Below are positions 25,007-34,532 of a stretch of DNA of 64,000 nt, piece by piece. Each line of letters opens with the position of its first letter. Positions within the stretch are counted from its first letter, which is position 1. The DNA comes from Nocardioides aromaticivorans (GTDB lineage Bacteria > Actinomycetota > Actinomycetes > Propionibacteriales > Nocardioidaceae). The translations under genes were made by a program, and so were the position numbers. The DNA lies in contig NZ_JACBZM010000001.1 of assembly GCF_013408525.1 (NCBI RefSeq), positions 4,971,001 to 5,035,000 on the forward strand. Direction: 5' to 3'. The notes below the pieces were generated by a model, which did no database searches, had not been told where the DNA came from, and saw nothing but the letters and a program-made list of their open reading frames with translations.

Positions 25007-25966
25007 CACCTCGCGGCGGAAGCGGGCGACGAGGTGGGCCCGGCGGGCGGACATGCGGGACCACACGGCCTGCTGGAAGGCGAGCGCGGCCCAGCCGGCG
25101 ACGGCCATGCCGGAGATGTTGACGAGCAGCTGCAGCAGGCTCCCCCAGATTTCGTCGGGGACGCCGAAGGCCAGGCCGAGGGCGACATTGCCGGCGGCCG
25201 GGATCGTGGTGACGGAGATGAAGACGCCCGACAGGCCGCCGACCTTGGCCGAGGTGAGGGACAGCGCGCCGGCAGCGGCCGCGATGACGGCCACGATGAA
25301 GGACCACTTGTCCGGGGTGTAGATGAACGCGGTGCCCGGACGCGGTGCGGTGACCTGGTCCTCGGTGACCCAGCCGAGGCCGCGGGCGGCGAGCGCCGCG
25401 AGGGTGGCCATCGCGATCGCGACCGCGAAGCCGACGACGAGGGTCACGGCAGCGTGGCGCAGCAGGGCCGGGCGGCGTCGTACCAGCGCGAGGCCGAGGG
25501 CCGCGACGGGCAGGAACTCCGGGCCGAGCACCATCGCGCCGATCACGAGGATCTGCGAGTCCAGCACGATCGCGATGCTCGCGATCATCGTGGCGAGCGT
25601 CATGAAGGTGAGGAAGGTCCAGTTCAGCTCGGACTCGTCGAACGAGCGCTGGGTGACCTCGGCCCACACGACGGCGTCCGCCGACGAGCCGGGCGCCTGC
25701 TTCTCGGCCTCGAGCGCTGCCCGCGAGATCCAGGTCGCGACGGGGATGACGTGGATCGCGCCCTCGTGCTGCACGCCGATCTCGCGCAGCGCGTCGACGA
25801 CCTCGTTGACGGCCTCGCGGGGCAGGTCCGCCTCGACGAGGTCGCCCTCGGGGACGAGGACCGCGTCCGGGACGTACGACAGCGCCGTGACCGCGGGGTC
25901 CTGGCGCAGCAGGTCGAGGACCGCGGGGGTCAGGTCGTGGGGCGAGGTGATGCGAAGGTGCTGCAC
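25004..25966 (-). CDS. DUF389 family membrane protein
   Basis: 320 residues from a GTG at 25966. The N-terminal 80 residues are a soluble, ferredoxin-like domain (LRITSPHDLTPAVLDLL, GDLVEADLPREAVNEVVDAL). It is followed by about six membrane helices containing the DUF389 blocks DSQILVIGAMVLGPEFLPVAAL and VGGLSGVFISVTTIPAAGNVAL. The family is predicted to be membrane-embedded and its function is not established. The gene ends inside a tandem 22-base repeat. Confidence 0.9.
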   Translation of the reverse strand: MQHLRITSPHDLTPAVLDLLRQDPAVTALSYVPDAVLVPEGDLVEADLPREAVNEVVDALREIGVQHEGAIHVIPVATWISRAALEAEKQAPGSSADAVVWAEVTQRSFDESELNWTFLTFMTLATMIASIAIVLDSQILVIGAMVLGPEFLPVAALGLALVRRRPALLRHAAVTLVVGFAVAIAMATLAALAARGLGWVTEDQVTAPRPGTAFIYTPDKWSFIVAVIAAAAGALSLTSAKVGGLSGVFISVTTIPAAGNVALGLAFGVPDEIWGSLLQLLVNISGMAVAGWAALAFQQAVWSRMSARRAHLVARFRREV

Positions 25967-26008
25967 GGCGCCCAGTGTGGCCCAGCCGCAGCCGCGATCA
26001 GGTGAGGC

Positions 26009-26572
26009 TCAGGTGATGTCGGCCGTGCCGAACGCGACGTTGAACTTGTCGCACCAGATGACCACCGACTTCATCCCGGCGAGGTCGGCGCCGTCCGGGA
26101 TCTCGTAGCTCTGGTTGCCCTGGTTGCCCTTCAGCGCACCCAGCCTGACGTAGTCGCCGTCGTCGTAGATCCCCCACGAGCCGAAGCAGCCCTCGCAGTC
26201 GCCGCCGCTGCGGCGGTCGGTGATCCACACGTGCAGGTCGGGGCCGTTGGAGGTGTCCAGGTCCTGCAGCCGCAGGAACCGCGAGCCGTCGCTGCGCCGG
26301 AAGATGGTGGCCGTGCCGGAGGTGCCGTGCTCGGCGTCGATGAACTCGGCCGACGCCAGCACGACGCGCGTCTTCTGCTCGCCGCTCGCCTCGGGAACCG
26401 TCGTGTCGGTGAGCCCGCCCTGCGCCGTGCCGACCACCTCGCTGGCGTCGTCGCCCTCGTCCACCTTGTCGTCGATGAACAGCAGCCAGGGCTGGAAGAC
26501 GAACGCCCCCACCACCGCGACCACGAGGAGCACCCCACCGACGGCCAGCCAGATCCCACGCTTTCGGCTCAT
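26009..26572 (-). CDS. Membrane-anchored DM13-domain protein
   Basis: 187 residues from the ATG at 26572. A basic N-terminus and one transmembrane helix (about residues 6-30) anchor an extracytoplasmic DM13 domain: VVLASAEFIDAEHGTSGTA, LRLQDLDTSNGPDLHVWITD, LKGNQGNQSYEIPDGADL and VVIWCDKFNVAFGTADI. A Cys pair DCEGCFGSWG adds a possible disulfide. DM13 domains have been proposed to act in redox or electron-transfer roles. It lies 22 bases after hutI and is probably on the hut transcript, though no link to histidine use is evident. Confidence 0.8.
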   Translation of the reverse strand: MSRKRGIWLAVGGVLLVVAVVGAFVFQPWLLFIDDKVDEGDDASEVVGTAQGGLTDTTVPEASGEQKTRVVLASAEFIDAEHGTSGTATIFRRSDGSRFLRLQDLDTSNGPDLHVWITDRRSGGDCEGCFGSWGIYDDGDYVRLGALKGNQGNQSYEIPDGADLAGMKSVVIWCDKFNVAFGTADIT

Positions 26573-26594
26573 GCGGCCATCGTGCCGCGAAGGC

Positions 26595-27755
26595 TCAGGC
26601 CGAAACCAGTGTCCGCGCGACCAGCGGTACGCCGGGCCGGTAGGCCAGGTGCACGTGGGACGGCGCGTCCAGCAGGACCAGGTCCGCACGGCTGCCGACG
26701 ACGAGCGAGCCGACGTCGGTGCGGCCGAGCGCGGCCGCACCGCCCGCGGTGGCCGACCACACGGCCTCGGCCGGCGTCATCCCCATCTCCCGCACGGCCA
26801 GCGCGATGCAGAACGGCAGCGAGCTCGTGTAGCAGGAGCCCGGGTTGCAGTCGCTGGCGAGCGCGACGGTCACGCCGGCGTCGACCAGCCGCCGTCCCGA
26901 CGGGTAGGGCTGCCGCGTGCTGAACTCCACCCCCGGCAGCAGGGTCGCCACGGTCCCGGCATCGCGCAGTGCGTGCACGTCGTCGTCGGAGAGGTAGGTG
27001 CAGTGGTCGACGGCGGTCAGGCCGAGCTCCGCGGCGAGCGCGACGCCCGGGCCGGGGCCGAGCTGGTTGGCGTGCAGCCGGCCCCTCAGCCCGGCGGCCT
27101 CGCCGGCGGCGAGGATGGTGCGGGCCTGGTCGGCGTCGAAGGCGCCCCGCTCGCAGAACACGTCGATCCAGCGTGCGTACGGCGCCGCGGCGGCCAGCAT
27201 CGGGCCGGTGACCAGCGCGACGTAGCCGGCCGGGTCGTCGGCGTACTCGGGGGGCACGACGTGCGCGCCGAGGAAGGTGGTCTCGTCGGTGAACCCGCGG
27301 GCGACCCGCAGCGAGCGGGCCTCGTCATCGACCGAGAGGCCGTAGCCGGACTTGATCTCGACCGTGGTCGTGCCCTGGCGGCGCATCTCGTCGACGTGGC
27401 GGGCGACCCCGGCGGCGAGCTCGTCATCGGTCGCGGCACGGGTGGCGGCCACGGTGGTGCGGATGCCGCCGGCGGCGTACGACTCCCCCGCCATGCGGGC
27501 GCGGAACTCCTGCGCACGGTCGCCGGCGAAGACCAGGTGGCTGTGGCTGTCGACGAAGCCGGGGATCACCGCCCGGCCGGCGGCGTCGACGACCTCGTCG
27601 GCTGCCGGCGCGTCGGCGGCAGCTCCGACCCACGAGACGAGTCCGTCCTCGACCACCACGGCGGCGTCGGAGCGGAGGCCGAGCAGGTCGTCCGATCCAG
27701 CAGCCGCGGGGTCGTTGGTGACCAGCTCACCGATATTGGTGACGAGCAGGCTCAT
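26595..27755 (-). CDS. hutI: Imidazolonepropionase
   Basis: 386 residues of the amidohydrolase superfamily. Metal ligands lie in [11 protein letters not shown] (near residue 69). Family blocks are [22 protein letters not shown] and [17 protein letters not shown] with a catalytic Asp. It opens imidazolonepropionate to formiminoglutamate, third step of histidine breakdown. The ATG overlaps the hutF stop (ATGA), so it is the distal catabolic gene of the hut operon. Confidence 0.96.
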   Translation of the reverse strand: MSLLVTNIGELVTNDPAAAGSDDLLGLRSDAAVVVEDGLVSWVGAAADAPAADEVVDAAGRAVIPGFVDSHSHLVFAGDRAQEFRARMAGESYAAGGIRTTVAATRAATDDELAAGVARHVDEMRRQGTTTVEIKSGYGLSVDDEARSLRVARGFTDETTFLGAHVVPPEYADDPAGYVALVTGPMLAAAAPYARWIDVFCERGAFDADQARTILAAGEAAGLRGRLHANQLGPGPGVALAAELGLTAVDHCTYLSDDDVHALRDAGTVATLLPGVEFSTRQPYPSGRRLVDAGVTVALASDCNPGSCYTSSLPFCIALAVREMGMTPAEAVWSATAGGAAALGRTDVGSLVVGSRADLVLLDAPSHVHLAYRPGVPLVARTLVSA

Positions 27756-29062
27756 GGTGCCCAGACCTTTCCGATGGCGTCGGCGAGTGCGCGGCCGACG
27801 GCGGTGTGGTCACCGTCGAAGACCACCCGGCCGTCGGCGACGACGTGGGTGACGTCGGCGGCGCCCGCGGCGAAGACGGCGGTGTGCGCGTCGCCGCCGG
27901 TGCCGGCGGTGCGCGGTGAGGACAGGTCGATCGTGACCAGGTCGGCGCGCTGGCCGACCGCGATCGCGCCGGCGTCGTCGAACCCGAGGCTGCGGTGCCC
28001 GTCGGCGCTGCCGGCGGCGAGCAGCTCGGCGGCGCTCCAGTGGCCGCGGGCCTGCGAGGCGAGCCGCTCGTCCATCTCCAGGCCGCGCATCTCCTCGAAG
28101 GCGTCGATCACCGCGTGGCTGTCGGAGCCGAGCGTCAGCACCGACCCGGCGGCCTGCAGCTGCCGCGCGGGGCCGATGCCGTCGCCGAGGTCGCGCTCGG
28201 TCGTCGGGCAGAAGGAGGCGAACGCGCGCGCCTCGCCGAGCAGCCGGACGTCCTCGTCGGTCAGGTGGGTGGCGTGGACCGCGCTGGTCATCGGGCCGAG
28301 GAAGCCGTGGTCGGCCAGCAGCCGGGTCGGCGTGACGCCGTGCGCGGCGACGCAGTCGGCGTTCTCCTTGACCTGCTCGGAGAGGTGCACGTGGACGGGC
28401 ACGCCGCCCTCGACGTACGACGCGAACGCCTTCAGCGCCTCGGCCGGGACCGCCCGCACCGAGTGCGCGGCCACGCCGATCGCCGCCGCGGCGCCGGTCA
28501 GCGGCTCGAGCTCCGCGACCCGCTCCTGCCACGCCTCGGCGGTGCCGTCGGAGAAGCGCCGCTGCACGCCCTCCGGGGCGGCGCCGAAGCCGCTGGACAG
28601 GTAGAGGGTGTCGAGCAGGGTGATCCGGATCCCGGCGTCACGGGCCGCGGCGAGGAGCGCGTTGCCCATGGCGTTCGGATCGTCGTACGGCGTCCCGTCG
28701 GGCTGGTGGTGCAGGTAGTGGAACTCCCCCACCGAGGTGTAGCCGGCGGCCACCATCTCGGCGTAGGTCGCGCGGGCCAGCGCGTAGTAGGTGTCCGGGT
28801 CGAGCCGGCCGGCGACGGCGTACATCTGCTCCCGCCAGGTCCAGAAGGTCCCGCGGTCGGTCTGGGTCCGGCCGCGCAGCGCGCGGTGGAAGGCGTGGCT
28901 GTGCGTGTTGGCGAGGCCGGGCAGGGTCAGGCCGCGCAGGGGTACGCCGGTCGCGCTCGCGTCGGCGACCACCGAGGTGATCCGGCCGTGCTCGACCTCC
29001 ACGCGGACGGTGTCCTGGACCCGGCCGTCGACCCACGCGTGCTCGAGCAGGTAGGCGGTCAC
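27752..29062 (-). CDS. hutF: Formimidoylglutamate deiminase
   Basis: 436 residues from a GTG at 29062. Amidohydrolase metal site [14 protein letters not shown] near residue 53, [15 protein letters not shown] near 225, AVHATHLTD near 255, and [16 protein letters not shown] near 310 are HutF hallmarks. It converts N-formimino-L-glutamate to N-formyl-L-glutamate plus ammonia, the two-step branch that needs a deformylase afterwards. Overlaps of 4 bases with both neighbours show tight coupling with the M20 amidohydrolase and HutI. Confidence 0.95.
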   Translation of the reverse strand: MTAYLLEHAWVDGRVQDTVRVEVEHGRITSVVADASATGVPLRGLTLPGLANTHSHAFHRALRGRTQTDRGTFWTWREQMYAVAGRLDPDTYYALARATYAEMVAAGYTSVGEFHYLHHQPDGTPYDDPNAMGNALLAAARDAGIRITLLDTLYLSSGFGAAPEGVQRRFSDGTAEAWQERVAELEPLTGAAAAIGVAAHSVRAVPAEALKAFASYVEGGVPVHVHLSEQVKENADCVAAHGVTPTRLLADHGFLGPMTSAVHATHLTDEDVRLLGEARAFASFCPTTERDLGDGIGPARQLQAAGSVLTLGSDSHAVIDAFEEMRGLEMDERLASQARGHWSAAELLAAGSADGHRSLGFDDAGAIAVGQRADLVTIDLSSPRTAGTGGDAHTAVFAAGAADVTHVVADGRVVFDGDHTAVGRALADAIGKVWAP

Positions 29063-30279
29063 CCCGCCACCTCCCCGGCCACCTCACCCGTCACCTCACC
29101 CACCACCAGGCCGCTCAGCGCGTCGGCCAGCGCCTCGACGCCGGCGAGGCAGTCGGCGGTCTCCGCGGTCTCGTACGGCGAGTGGGAGACCCCCGAGGGA
29201 TTGCGGACGAACAGCATGGCGGTGGGGATGCCGGCGTCCTGCAGGATGCCGGCGTCGTGACCGGCCTGGGTCGGCAGGACCGGGACGCCGCCCAGCCGCG
29301 CGACGAGCGAGTCGCGCAGGGCCGCGTCGAAGGCGACCTCCCCGCTCACGGACTCGGCCGTGACGGTGACGGTGGTGCCGTCGCGCTCGGCGCGCTCGAC
29401 GGCCTGCTTCTCGACCGCCGTGACGAGGGAGGCGAGCGCCGCGTCGGACTCGGCCCGCGCGTCGAGCCAGGCGGTCACGTGCGAGGGCACCGCGTTGGTG
29501 CCGTTGGGCCGCACGTCGATCCGGCCGAAGGTGGCCCGCTGGCCCTGGACCCGCGCCTGCTTGTTGGCGGCCAGCGCGGTCATCGCGTAGGTCAGCATCG
29601 GGTCGACCCGGTCCTCCATGCGGGTCGTGCCCGCGTGGTCGGCCCGGCCGGCGATGTCGTAGCGGTAGCGGCCGTGCGGCCAGATCGCGCTGTGCACGCC
29701 GACCGGCGCGTCGAGCTCGATCAGCCCGCGACCCTGCTCGACGTGGAGCTCGACGTAGGTGGCGACCCCGTCGAGCAGGGTGGACGTGCCACCCTCGATG
29801 ACGTCGCCGAGGCGGACGCCGTCACGGTCGGTCAGCTCCGCCGCGTCGGCCCACGTCGTCGCGCCCACGGCGAGCCGCGAGCCGAGGCAGGCCCGGCCGA
29901 AGCGGGAGCCCTCCTCCTCCACGAAGGCGGCGACGCCGAGCCGCCGGCTCGGCTGGACGCCACGCTCGCGCATCAGGTCGAGCGCGGCGAACGACGAGAC
30001 GACACCGAGCGGGCCGTCGTACGCACCGCCGTCGAGGACGGAGTCGAGGTGCGAGCCGGTGAGGACGGAGGGCCCGGCAGGCCCCCACCAGGCGACGAGG
30101 TTGCCGAACGGGTCCTCCTCGACCTCGAGCCCGCGCGCCTCGGCCGCCTCGCGGAACCAGGCGCGGAGCTCGAGCTCGGCGGAGAGCCACGGCTGGCGGA
30201 AGTAGCCGCCGGAGGACGCCGAGCGGCCGATGGGCGCGAGGTCGCGCCACATCTGCTCGAAGTCAGGCAGATCCGTCAC
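29059..30279 (-). CDS. M20-family Zn amidohydrolase, probable N-formylglutamate deformylase (alternative type)
   Basis: 406 residues from a GTG at 30279 with GGAGG upstream. It resembles allantoate amidohydrolase / N-carbamoyl-amino-acid hydrolase: metal-site blocks GSHLDSVLDGGAYDGPLG (near 77), FVEEEGSRFG (near 120), ELHVEQGRGL (near 185), with a dimerisation domain between. It sits inside the hut operon and overlaps hutF, and no hutG is present. SEED-type annotation has an alternative-form N-formylglutamate deformylase in such clusters. I therefore infer it removes the formyl group to finish the pathway. Allantoate hydrolase is the alternative. The C-terminus is a short [12 protein letters not shown] repeat. 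Confidence 0.85.
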   Translation of the reverse strand: MTDLPDFEQMWRDLAPIGRSASSGGYFRQPWLSAELELRAWFREAAEARGLEVEEDPFGNLVAWWGPAGPSVLTGSHLDSVLDGGAYDGPLGVVSSFAALDLMRERGVQPSRRLGVAAFVEEEGSRFGRACLGSRLAVGATTWADAAELTDRDGVRLGDVIEGGTSTLLDGVATYVELHVEQGRGLIELDAPVGVHSAIWPHGRYRYDIAGRADHAGTTRMEDRVDPMLTYAMTALAANKQARVQGQRATFGRIDVRPNGTNAVPSHVTAWLDARAESDAALASLVTAVEKQAVERAERDGTTVTVTAESVSGEVAFDAALRDSLVARLGGVPVLPTQAGHDAGILQDAGIPTAMLFVRNPSGVSHSPYETAETADCLAGVEALADALSGLVVGEVTGEVAGEVAG

Positions 30280-30295
30280 GATGCCTCATCCTCCG

Positions 30296-30360
30296 GGTTT
30301 CGAGACGCCTCGCTCCGTCCTCGCAGGCTCGGACGAAGCCGACGCTCCTCAACCTCCTCG
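30296..30360. repeat. Intergenic repeat-like element before the hutU 3' end
   Basis: The 85-base gap between hutU and the amidohydrolase opens with GGGTTTCGAGACGCCTCGCT and closes with CTCCTCAACCTCCTCGG. From memory this resembles a dispersed intergenic repeat of Nocardioides and relatives. The 14-mer CCTCGCAGGCTCGG occurs at 30319 and again at 30374 inside the last codons of hutU. Confidence 0.5.
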
Positions 30361-30364
30361 GCAC

Positions 30365-32068
30365 TCACTCGGCCCTCGCAGGCTCGGTCCGAGTGGCCTC
30401 GGACATGGGGATCCGCACGCCCCGCTCGGCGGCGACCTCGACGGCGCGGTCGTAGCCGGCGTCGACGTGGCGGATGACGCCCATGCCCGGGTCGTTGGTC
30501 AGCACGGCCTCGATCTTCGCAGCCGCGAGCTCGGTGCCGTCGGCGACGCACACCTGGCCGGAGTGGATCGAGCGACCCATGCCGACGCCGCCGCCGTGGT
30601 GGAGCGAGACCCAGGTGGCGCCCGAGGCGACCGCGGTCATGGCGTTGAGCAGCGGCCAGTCAGCGATCGCGTCGGACCCGTCGAGCATGGCCTCGGTCTC
30701 GCGGTAGGGCGAGGCGACCGAGCCGCAGTCGAGGTGGTCGCGGCCGATCACGATCGGGGCCTTGAGCTCGCCCCTCCTGACCATCTCGTTGAACTTCAGG
30801 CCGGCCAGGTGGCGCTCCTTGTAGCCGAGCCAGCAGATCCGCGCCGGCAGGCCCTGGTAGTGGACCCGCTCCTGCGCCATGCCGATCCACTTGTGGAGCC
30901 GCTCGTTGTCCGGGAAGAGCTCGAGGATCGCCTTGTCGGTCGCGGCGATGTCGGCCGGGTCGCCGGACAGCGCGGCCCAGCGGAAGGGGCCCTTGCCCTC
31001 GCAGAACAACGGCCGGATGTACGCCGGCACGAAGCCCGGGAACTCGAACGCGCGGTCGTAGCCACCCTTGCGGGCCTCGTCGCGGATCGAGTTGCCGTAG
31101 TCGAAGACCTCGGCGCCAGCGTCCTGGAACTCCACCATCGCCCGCACGTGCGCGGCCATGGAGGCCTGGGCCTCCTTGGTGAAGCCGGCCGGGTCGGCCT
31201 CCGCGCGCTGGTGCCACTCCTCGAAGGGCACGCCCACGGGCAGGTAGGACAGCGGGTCGTGGGCCGACGTCTGGTCGGTCACGATGTCGATCGGCGCCTT
31301 CATCTCAAGCAGCCTCGGGAAGATCTCCGCGGCGTTGCCGAGCAGGCCGATCGACAGGCCGCGGCGCTCGTCGCGCGCCTGGACGGCCAGCTCGAGGGCG
31401 TGCTCCAGCGAGTCGGCCTGGACGTCGAGGTAGCGGTGCTCGATGCGGCGGGTGATCCGGCTCTGGTCGACGTCGACGCAGATCGCGACGCCGTCGTTCA
31501 TGGTGACGGCGAGCGGCTGGGCGCCGCCCATGCCGCCGAGGCCGGCGGTGAGCGTGATGGTGCCCGCGAGGGTGCCGCCGAAGCGCTTGTCCGCGACGGC
31601 GGCGAAGGTCTCGAAGGTGCCCTGCAGGATGCCCTGGGTGCCGATGTAGATCCACGAGCCGGCCGTCATCTGGCCGTACATCGTCAGGCCCATCTCCTCC
31701 AGGCGCCGGAACTCCTCCCAGTTCGCCCAGTCGCCGACCAGGTTGGAGTTGGCGATGAGGACGCGCGGGGCCCACTTGTTGGTCTTCCACACGCCGACCG
31801 GCTTGCCGCTCTGGACCAGCATCGTCTCGTCGTCCTCGAGGTCGCGCAGGGTGCGCACGAGGGCGTCGTAGGCCTCCCAGCTGCGGGCGGCCTTGCCCGT
31901 GCCGCCGTACACGACGAGGTCCTCGGGACGCTCGGCGTTCTCGGGGTCGAGGTTGTTCATCAGCATCCGCAGCGGGGCCTCGGTCTGCCACGACTTCGCG
32001 GTCAGCTCGGTGCCGGTGGCGGCGTGGATGGGCAGGCGGGGGTTGGTCTGGCTGGACGAGGTGGTCAT
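30365..32068 (-). CDS. hutU: Urocanate hydratase
   Basis: 567 residues from the ATG at 32068, which overlaps the hutH stop (ATGA). Family blocks include [38 protein letters not shown] (NAD+ region), and the active-site [20 protein letters not shown]. It hydrates urocanate to imidazolonepropionate using tightly bound NAD+. The last dozen residues ([12 protein letters not shown]) coincide with a repeat also present just downstream, so the C-terminal tail may have been added or altered by that element. Confidence 0.96.
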   Translation of the reverse strand: MTTSSSQTNPRLPIHAATGTELTAKSWQTEAPLRMLMNNLDPENAERPEDLVVYGGTGKAARSWEAYDALVRTLRDLEDDETMLVQSGKPVGVWKTNKWAPRVLIANSNLVGDWANWEEFRRLEEMGLTMYGQMTAGSWIYIGTQGILQGTFETFAAVADKRFGGTLAGTITLTAGLGGMGGAQPLAVTMNDGVAICVDVDQSRITRRIEHRYLDVQADSLEHALELAVQARDERRGLSIGLLGNAAEIFPRLLEMKAPIDIVTDQTSAHDPLSYLPVGVPFEEWHQRAEADPAGFTKEAQASMAAHVRAMVEFQDAGAEVFDYGNSIRDEARKGGYDRAFEFPGFVPAYIRPLFCEGKGPFRWAALSGDPADIAATDKAILELFPDNERLHKWIGMAQERVHYQGLPARICWLGYKERHLAGLKFNEMVRRGELKAPIVIGRDHLDCGSVASPYRETEAMLDGSDAIADWPLLNAMTAVASGATWVSLHHGGGVGMGRSIHSGQVCVADGTELAAAKIEAVLTNDPGMGVIRHVDAGYDRAVEVAAERGVRIPMSEATRTEPARAE

Positions 32069-33609
32069 GCGAGTTCTCCGATCACGTTCGCGACGGCCGT
32101 GGTGACGGACCGGTCGACGACGAGTTGGTGGGCGGTGTCGATCTCGGGGGCGAGGAAGCGGTCGGTGCCGGGGCCTCCGACGCCGTGGTCGCGCAGCAGC
32201 GCCACGACGGCGCCGGTGGCGGGGCTGGGCTCGAGCGGCGCGCGCAGGTTGAGCGCCCGCGCGGCGGTCATCAGCTCGATGGCGAGGACGCGGGACAGGC
32301 CGTCGACCGCGCGTCGCAGCTTGCGGGCGGACGACCAGCCCATCGAGACGTGGTCCTCCTGCATCGCGCTGCTCGGGATGGAGTCGACCGAGGCCGGGTT
32401 GGCGAGGCGCTTGAGCTCGGAGACGATCGCGGCCTGGGTGTACTGCGCGATCATCAGGCCCGAGTCCACACCCGGGTCGTCGGCGAGGAACGGCGGCAGG
32501 CCGTGGTTGCGGGCCTTGTCGAGGAAGCGGTCGGTACGACGCTCGGCGATCGACGCGAGGTCGGCGGTGACGATCGCGAGGAAGTCGAGCACGTAGGCCA
32601 CCGGCGCACCGTGGAAGTTGCCGTTGGACTCCACCCGGCCCTCGTCCGCGAGGACGACCGGGTTGTCGACGGCGGAGGCGAGCTCGCGCGCGGCCACCGA
32701 AGCCGCGTGGGCGACGGTGTCGCGCACGCCGCCGTGGACCTGTGGCGAGCAGCGCAGCGAGTAGGCGTCCTGGACCCGGTTGCAGTCGGGGCCGCGGTGC
32801 GACGCGACGACGCCGGAGTCGCGCAGCAGCGCGGTCAGGTTGGCCGCGGAGAGCGCCTGGCCGGGGTGCGGGCGGATGGCCTGCAGCTCGGGGGCGAAGA
32901 CCCGGTCGGTGCCGAGCTGGCCCTCGACCGACATGGCGGCCGAGATGTCGGCGACCTTGAGCAGGTCGGTCAGGTCGTGGATCGCGAGCACCAGCATGCC
33001 GAGCATGCCGTCGGTGCCGTTGATGAGGGCGAGGCCCTCCTTCTCGTGGAGCTCGACCGGCGCGAGGCCGGCGGCGGCGAGCGCCGTGGCGGCGTCGGTG
33101 AGCTCGCCGTCGGCGGTGCGGACCGGGCCCTCGCCCATGAGGGCGAGCGCACAGTGCGCGAGGGGCGCCAGGTCGCCCGAGCACCCGAGCGAGCCGTACT
33201 CGTGGACGACCGGCGTGATCCCGTGGGTGAGCAGCGCGGCGAGCAGCTCGGCGGTCTCCCGTCGTACGCCGGTGCGGCCGGTCGCGAGGGTCGAGAGCCG
33301 CAGCAGCATCAGGCCACGTACGACCTCGCGCTCCACCTCGGGGCCGCTGCCGGCGGCGTGCGAGCGGACCAGCGAGCGCTGCAGCTGGGCGCGCAGCTCG
33401 GGGGCGATGTGGCGGGTCGCCAGCGCGCCGAACCCGGTCGAGACGCCGTAGTGCGGCGTCGCCGACGCCGCCAGGTCCTCGATGACCGCGCGGGCCTTGT
33501 CGATCGCCGCCAGCGCCTCGTCGCTGAGCACCACGCCGGCACCGCCCCGGGCGACTGCCACCACATCCTCGAACGAGACCGCTCCGGTCCCGACCGTCAC
33601 CATTTCCAT
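32065..33609 (-). CDS. hutH: Histidine ammonia-lyase
   Basis: 514 residues from the ATG at 33609 (33603 is an alternative). It removes ammonia from histidine to give urocanate. Catalytic Tyr lies in [14 protein letters not shown] near residue 54. The MIO electrophile site reads [14 protein letters not shown], with Cys143-Ser144-Gly145 rather than Ala-Ser-Gly; cyclisation through Ser144 should still be possible, and I recall the same in other actinobacterial HutH proteins. Other blocks: [13 protein letters not shown] and [18 protein letters not shown]. It is the first gene of the hut operon, divergent from an IclR regulator. Confidence 0.95.
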   Translation of the reverse strand: MEMVTVGTGAVSFEDVVAVARGGAGVVLSDEALAAIDKARAVIEDLAASATPHYGVSTGFGALATRHIAPELRAQLQRSLVRSHAAGSGPEVEREVVRGLMLLRLSTLATGRTGVRRETAELLAALLTHGITPVVHEYGSLGCSGDLAPLAHCALALMGEGPVRTADGELTDAATALAAAGLAPVELHEKEGLALINGTDGMLGMLVLAIHDLTDLLKVADISAAMSVEGQLGTDRVFAPELQAIRPHPGQALSAANLTALLRDSGVVASHRGPDCNRVQDAYSLRCSPQVHGGVRDTVAHAASVAARELASAVDNPVVLADEGRVESNGNFHGAPVAYVLDFLAIVTADLASIAERRTDRFLDKARNHGLPPFLADDPGVDSGLMIAQYTQAAIVSELKRLANPASVDSIPSSAMQEDHVSMGWSSARKLRRAVDGLSRVLAIELMTAARALNLRAPLEPSPATGAVVALLRDHGVGGPGTDRFLAPEIDTAHQLVVDRSVTTAVANVIGELA

Positions 33610-33663
33610 GGCTCGATTCCACCGTTCGGGGCTGGCGCGCGCCAGAGCCTCGCGCCATGATGG

Positions 33664-33679
33664 GTCTCGGATACGAGAC
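33664..33679. promoter_or_regulatory. Palindrome between hutH and the IclR gene, candidate operator
   Basis: GTCTCG-GATA-CGAGAC is a perfect 6-base inverted repeat in the 88-base divergent promoter region, 18 bases before the iclR-type start and 54 before hutH. Spacing and symmetry suit an IclR-family dimer. It is the only clear palindrome there. Confidence 0.6.
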
Positions 33680-33697
33680 ATATCGGAGGGGTCGACG

Positions 33698-34456
33698 ATG
33701 GCTCAGGTGCCGGCCGCGACGCGCACGCTGCGCGTGCTGCGCTACCTCGCCGCCCAGCCGGAGCCGGTCTCCGTGGAGCGGATCGCCCGCGACCTCGCGA
33801 TCCCCCGCTCGACGACGTACCACCTCCTGCAGGCCATGGCCGAGGAGGGATTCGTCGTGCACCTCGCCGACGACCGCCGCTTCGGGCTGGGCGTCGCGGC
33901 CTTCGAGGTCGGCAGCGGCTACACCCGGCAGGCGCCGCTGCAGCGGATCGCCCGGCGGCCGCTGGCCGCGCTCGTGGACCGGACCGGGCACAGCGCCCAC
34001 CTCGCGGTGCCGCACGGACGCGACGTCCTGTACGTCGTCGAGGAGCGTGCTCCCGGCCGGCCGCCGCTCGTCACCGACGTCGGCGTCCGCCTCCCCTCGC
34101 ACCTGACCGCCAGCGGACGGGCGATCCTCGCCCAGCTGCCGCCCAACCAGGTGCGCGCGCTCTACCCCGACCGCGAGGCCTTCGTCGACCGCACCGGCGT
34201 CGGGCCCGGGTCCCCCACCGCCCTCCGGGCGGTCCTGTCCGAGACGCGACGGCGCGGGCACGCCGTCGAGGACGGCGAGATCACGCCGGGGATGGCCAGC
34301 GTCGCCGCCGCGGTCCTCGACCACAACGGCCTGCCCGTCGCGGGCGTCGCCATCACCTATCCCGTGGACGACGGCCAGCGGGTCGATCGCGACCGGCTGG
34401 CCGCGGCCGTCGTGGACACCGCGGCCGCGCTCGGCCGGCGCCTCCACGGGCGGTAG
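33698..34456 (+). CDS. IclR-family transcriptional regulator of the hut operon
   Basis: 252 residues from the ATG at 33698, preceded by GGAGGGG. The N-terminal winged helix ([34 protein letters not shown], residues about 3-65) is followed by the IclR effector domain ([52 protein letters not shown]). Divergent placement from hutH with a shared palindrome supports control of histidine use, most likely by urocanate or a later intermediate. That ligand is inferred. Confidence 0.92.
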   Translation: MAQVPAATRTLRVLRYLAAQPEPVSVERIARDLAIPRSTTYHLLQAMAEEGFVVHLADDRRFGLGVAAFEVGSGYTRQAPLQRIARRPLAALVDRTGHSAHLAVPHGRDVLYVVEERAPGRPPLVTDVGVRLPSHLTASGRAILAQLPPNQVRALYPDREAFVDRTGVGPGSPTALRAVLSETRRRGHAVEDGEITPGMASVAAAVLDHNGLPVAGVAITYPVDDGQRVDRDRLAAAVVDTAAALGRRLHGR

Positions 34457-34465
34457 CGACTGGTC

Positions 34466-34532
34466 GGCCACGCAACTACCGAACTCGTCGTCAACGAGGC
34501 TGGATCACGACGATTCCGGTAGTTGCGTGGCC
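34466..34532. terminator. Long imperfect hairpin between convergent genes, overlapping the methyltransferase 3' end
   Basis: Arms 34466-34481 and 34517-34532 are perfect 16-base inverted repeats. The inner flanks (AACTCGTCGT against ACGACGATTC) extend the stem with one bulge. The right arm encodes the last residues (ATQLPESS) of the methyltransferase, so the structure is an inverted duplication of the gene's end. It probably terminates both convergent transcripts. Confidence 0.65.

Noticed and set aside
32069..34471. In-frame upstream extension of hutU over hutH and the IclR gene
   Set aside because: It runs through two real genes in another frame with shadow composition. The hutU start at 32068 overlaps the hutH stop and gives the canonical N-terminus.
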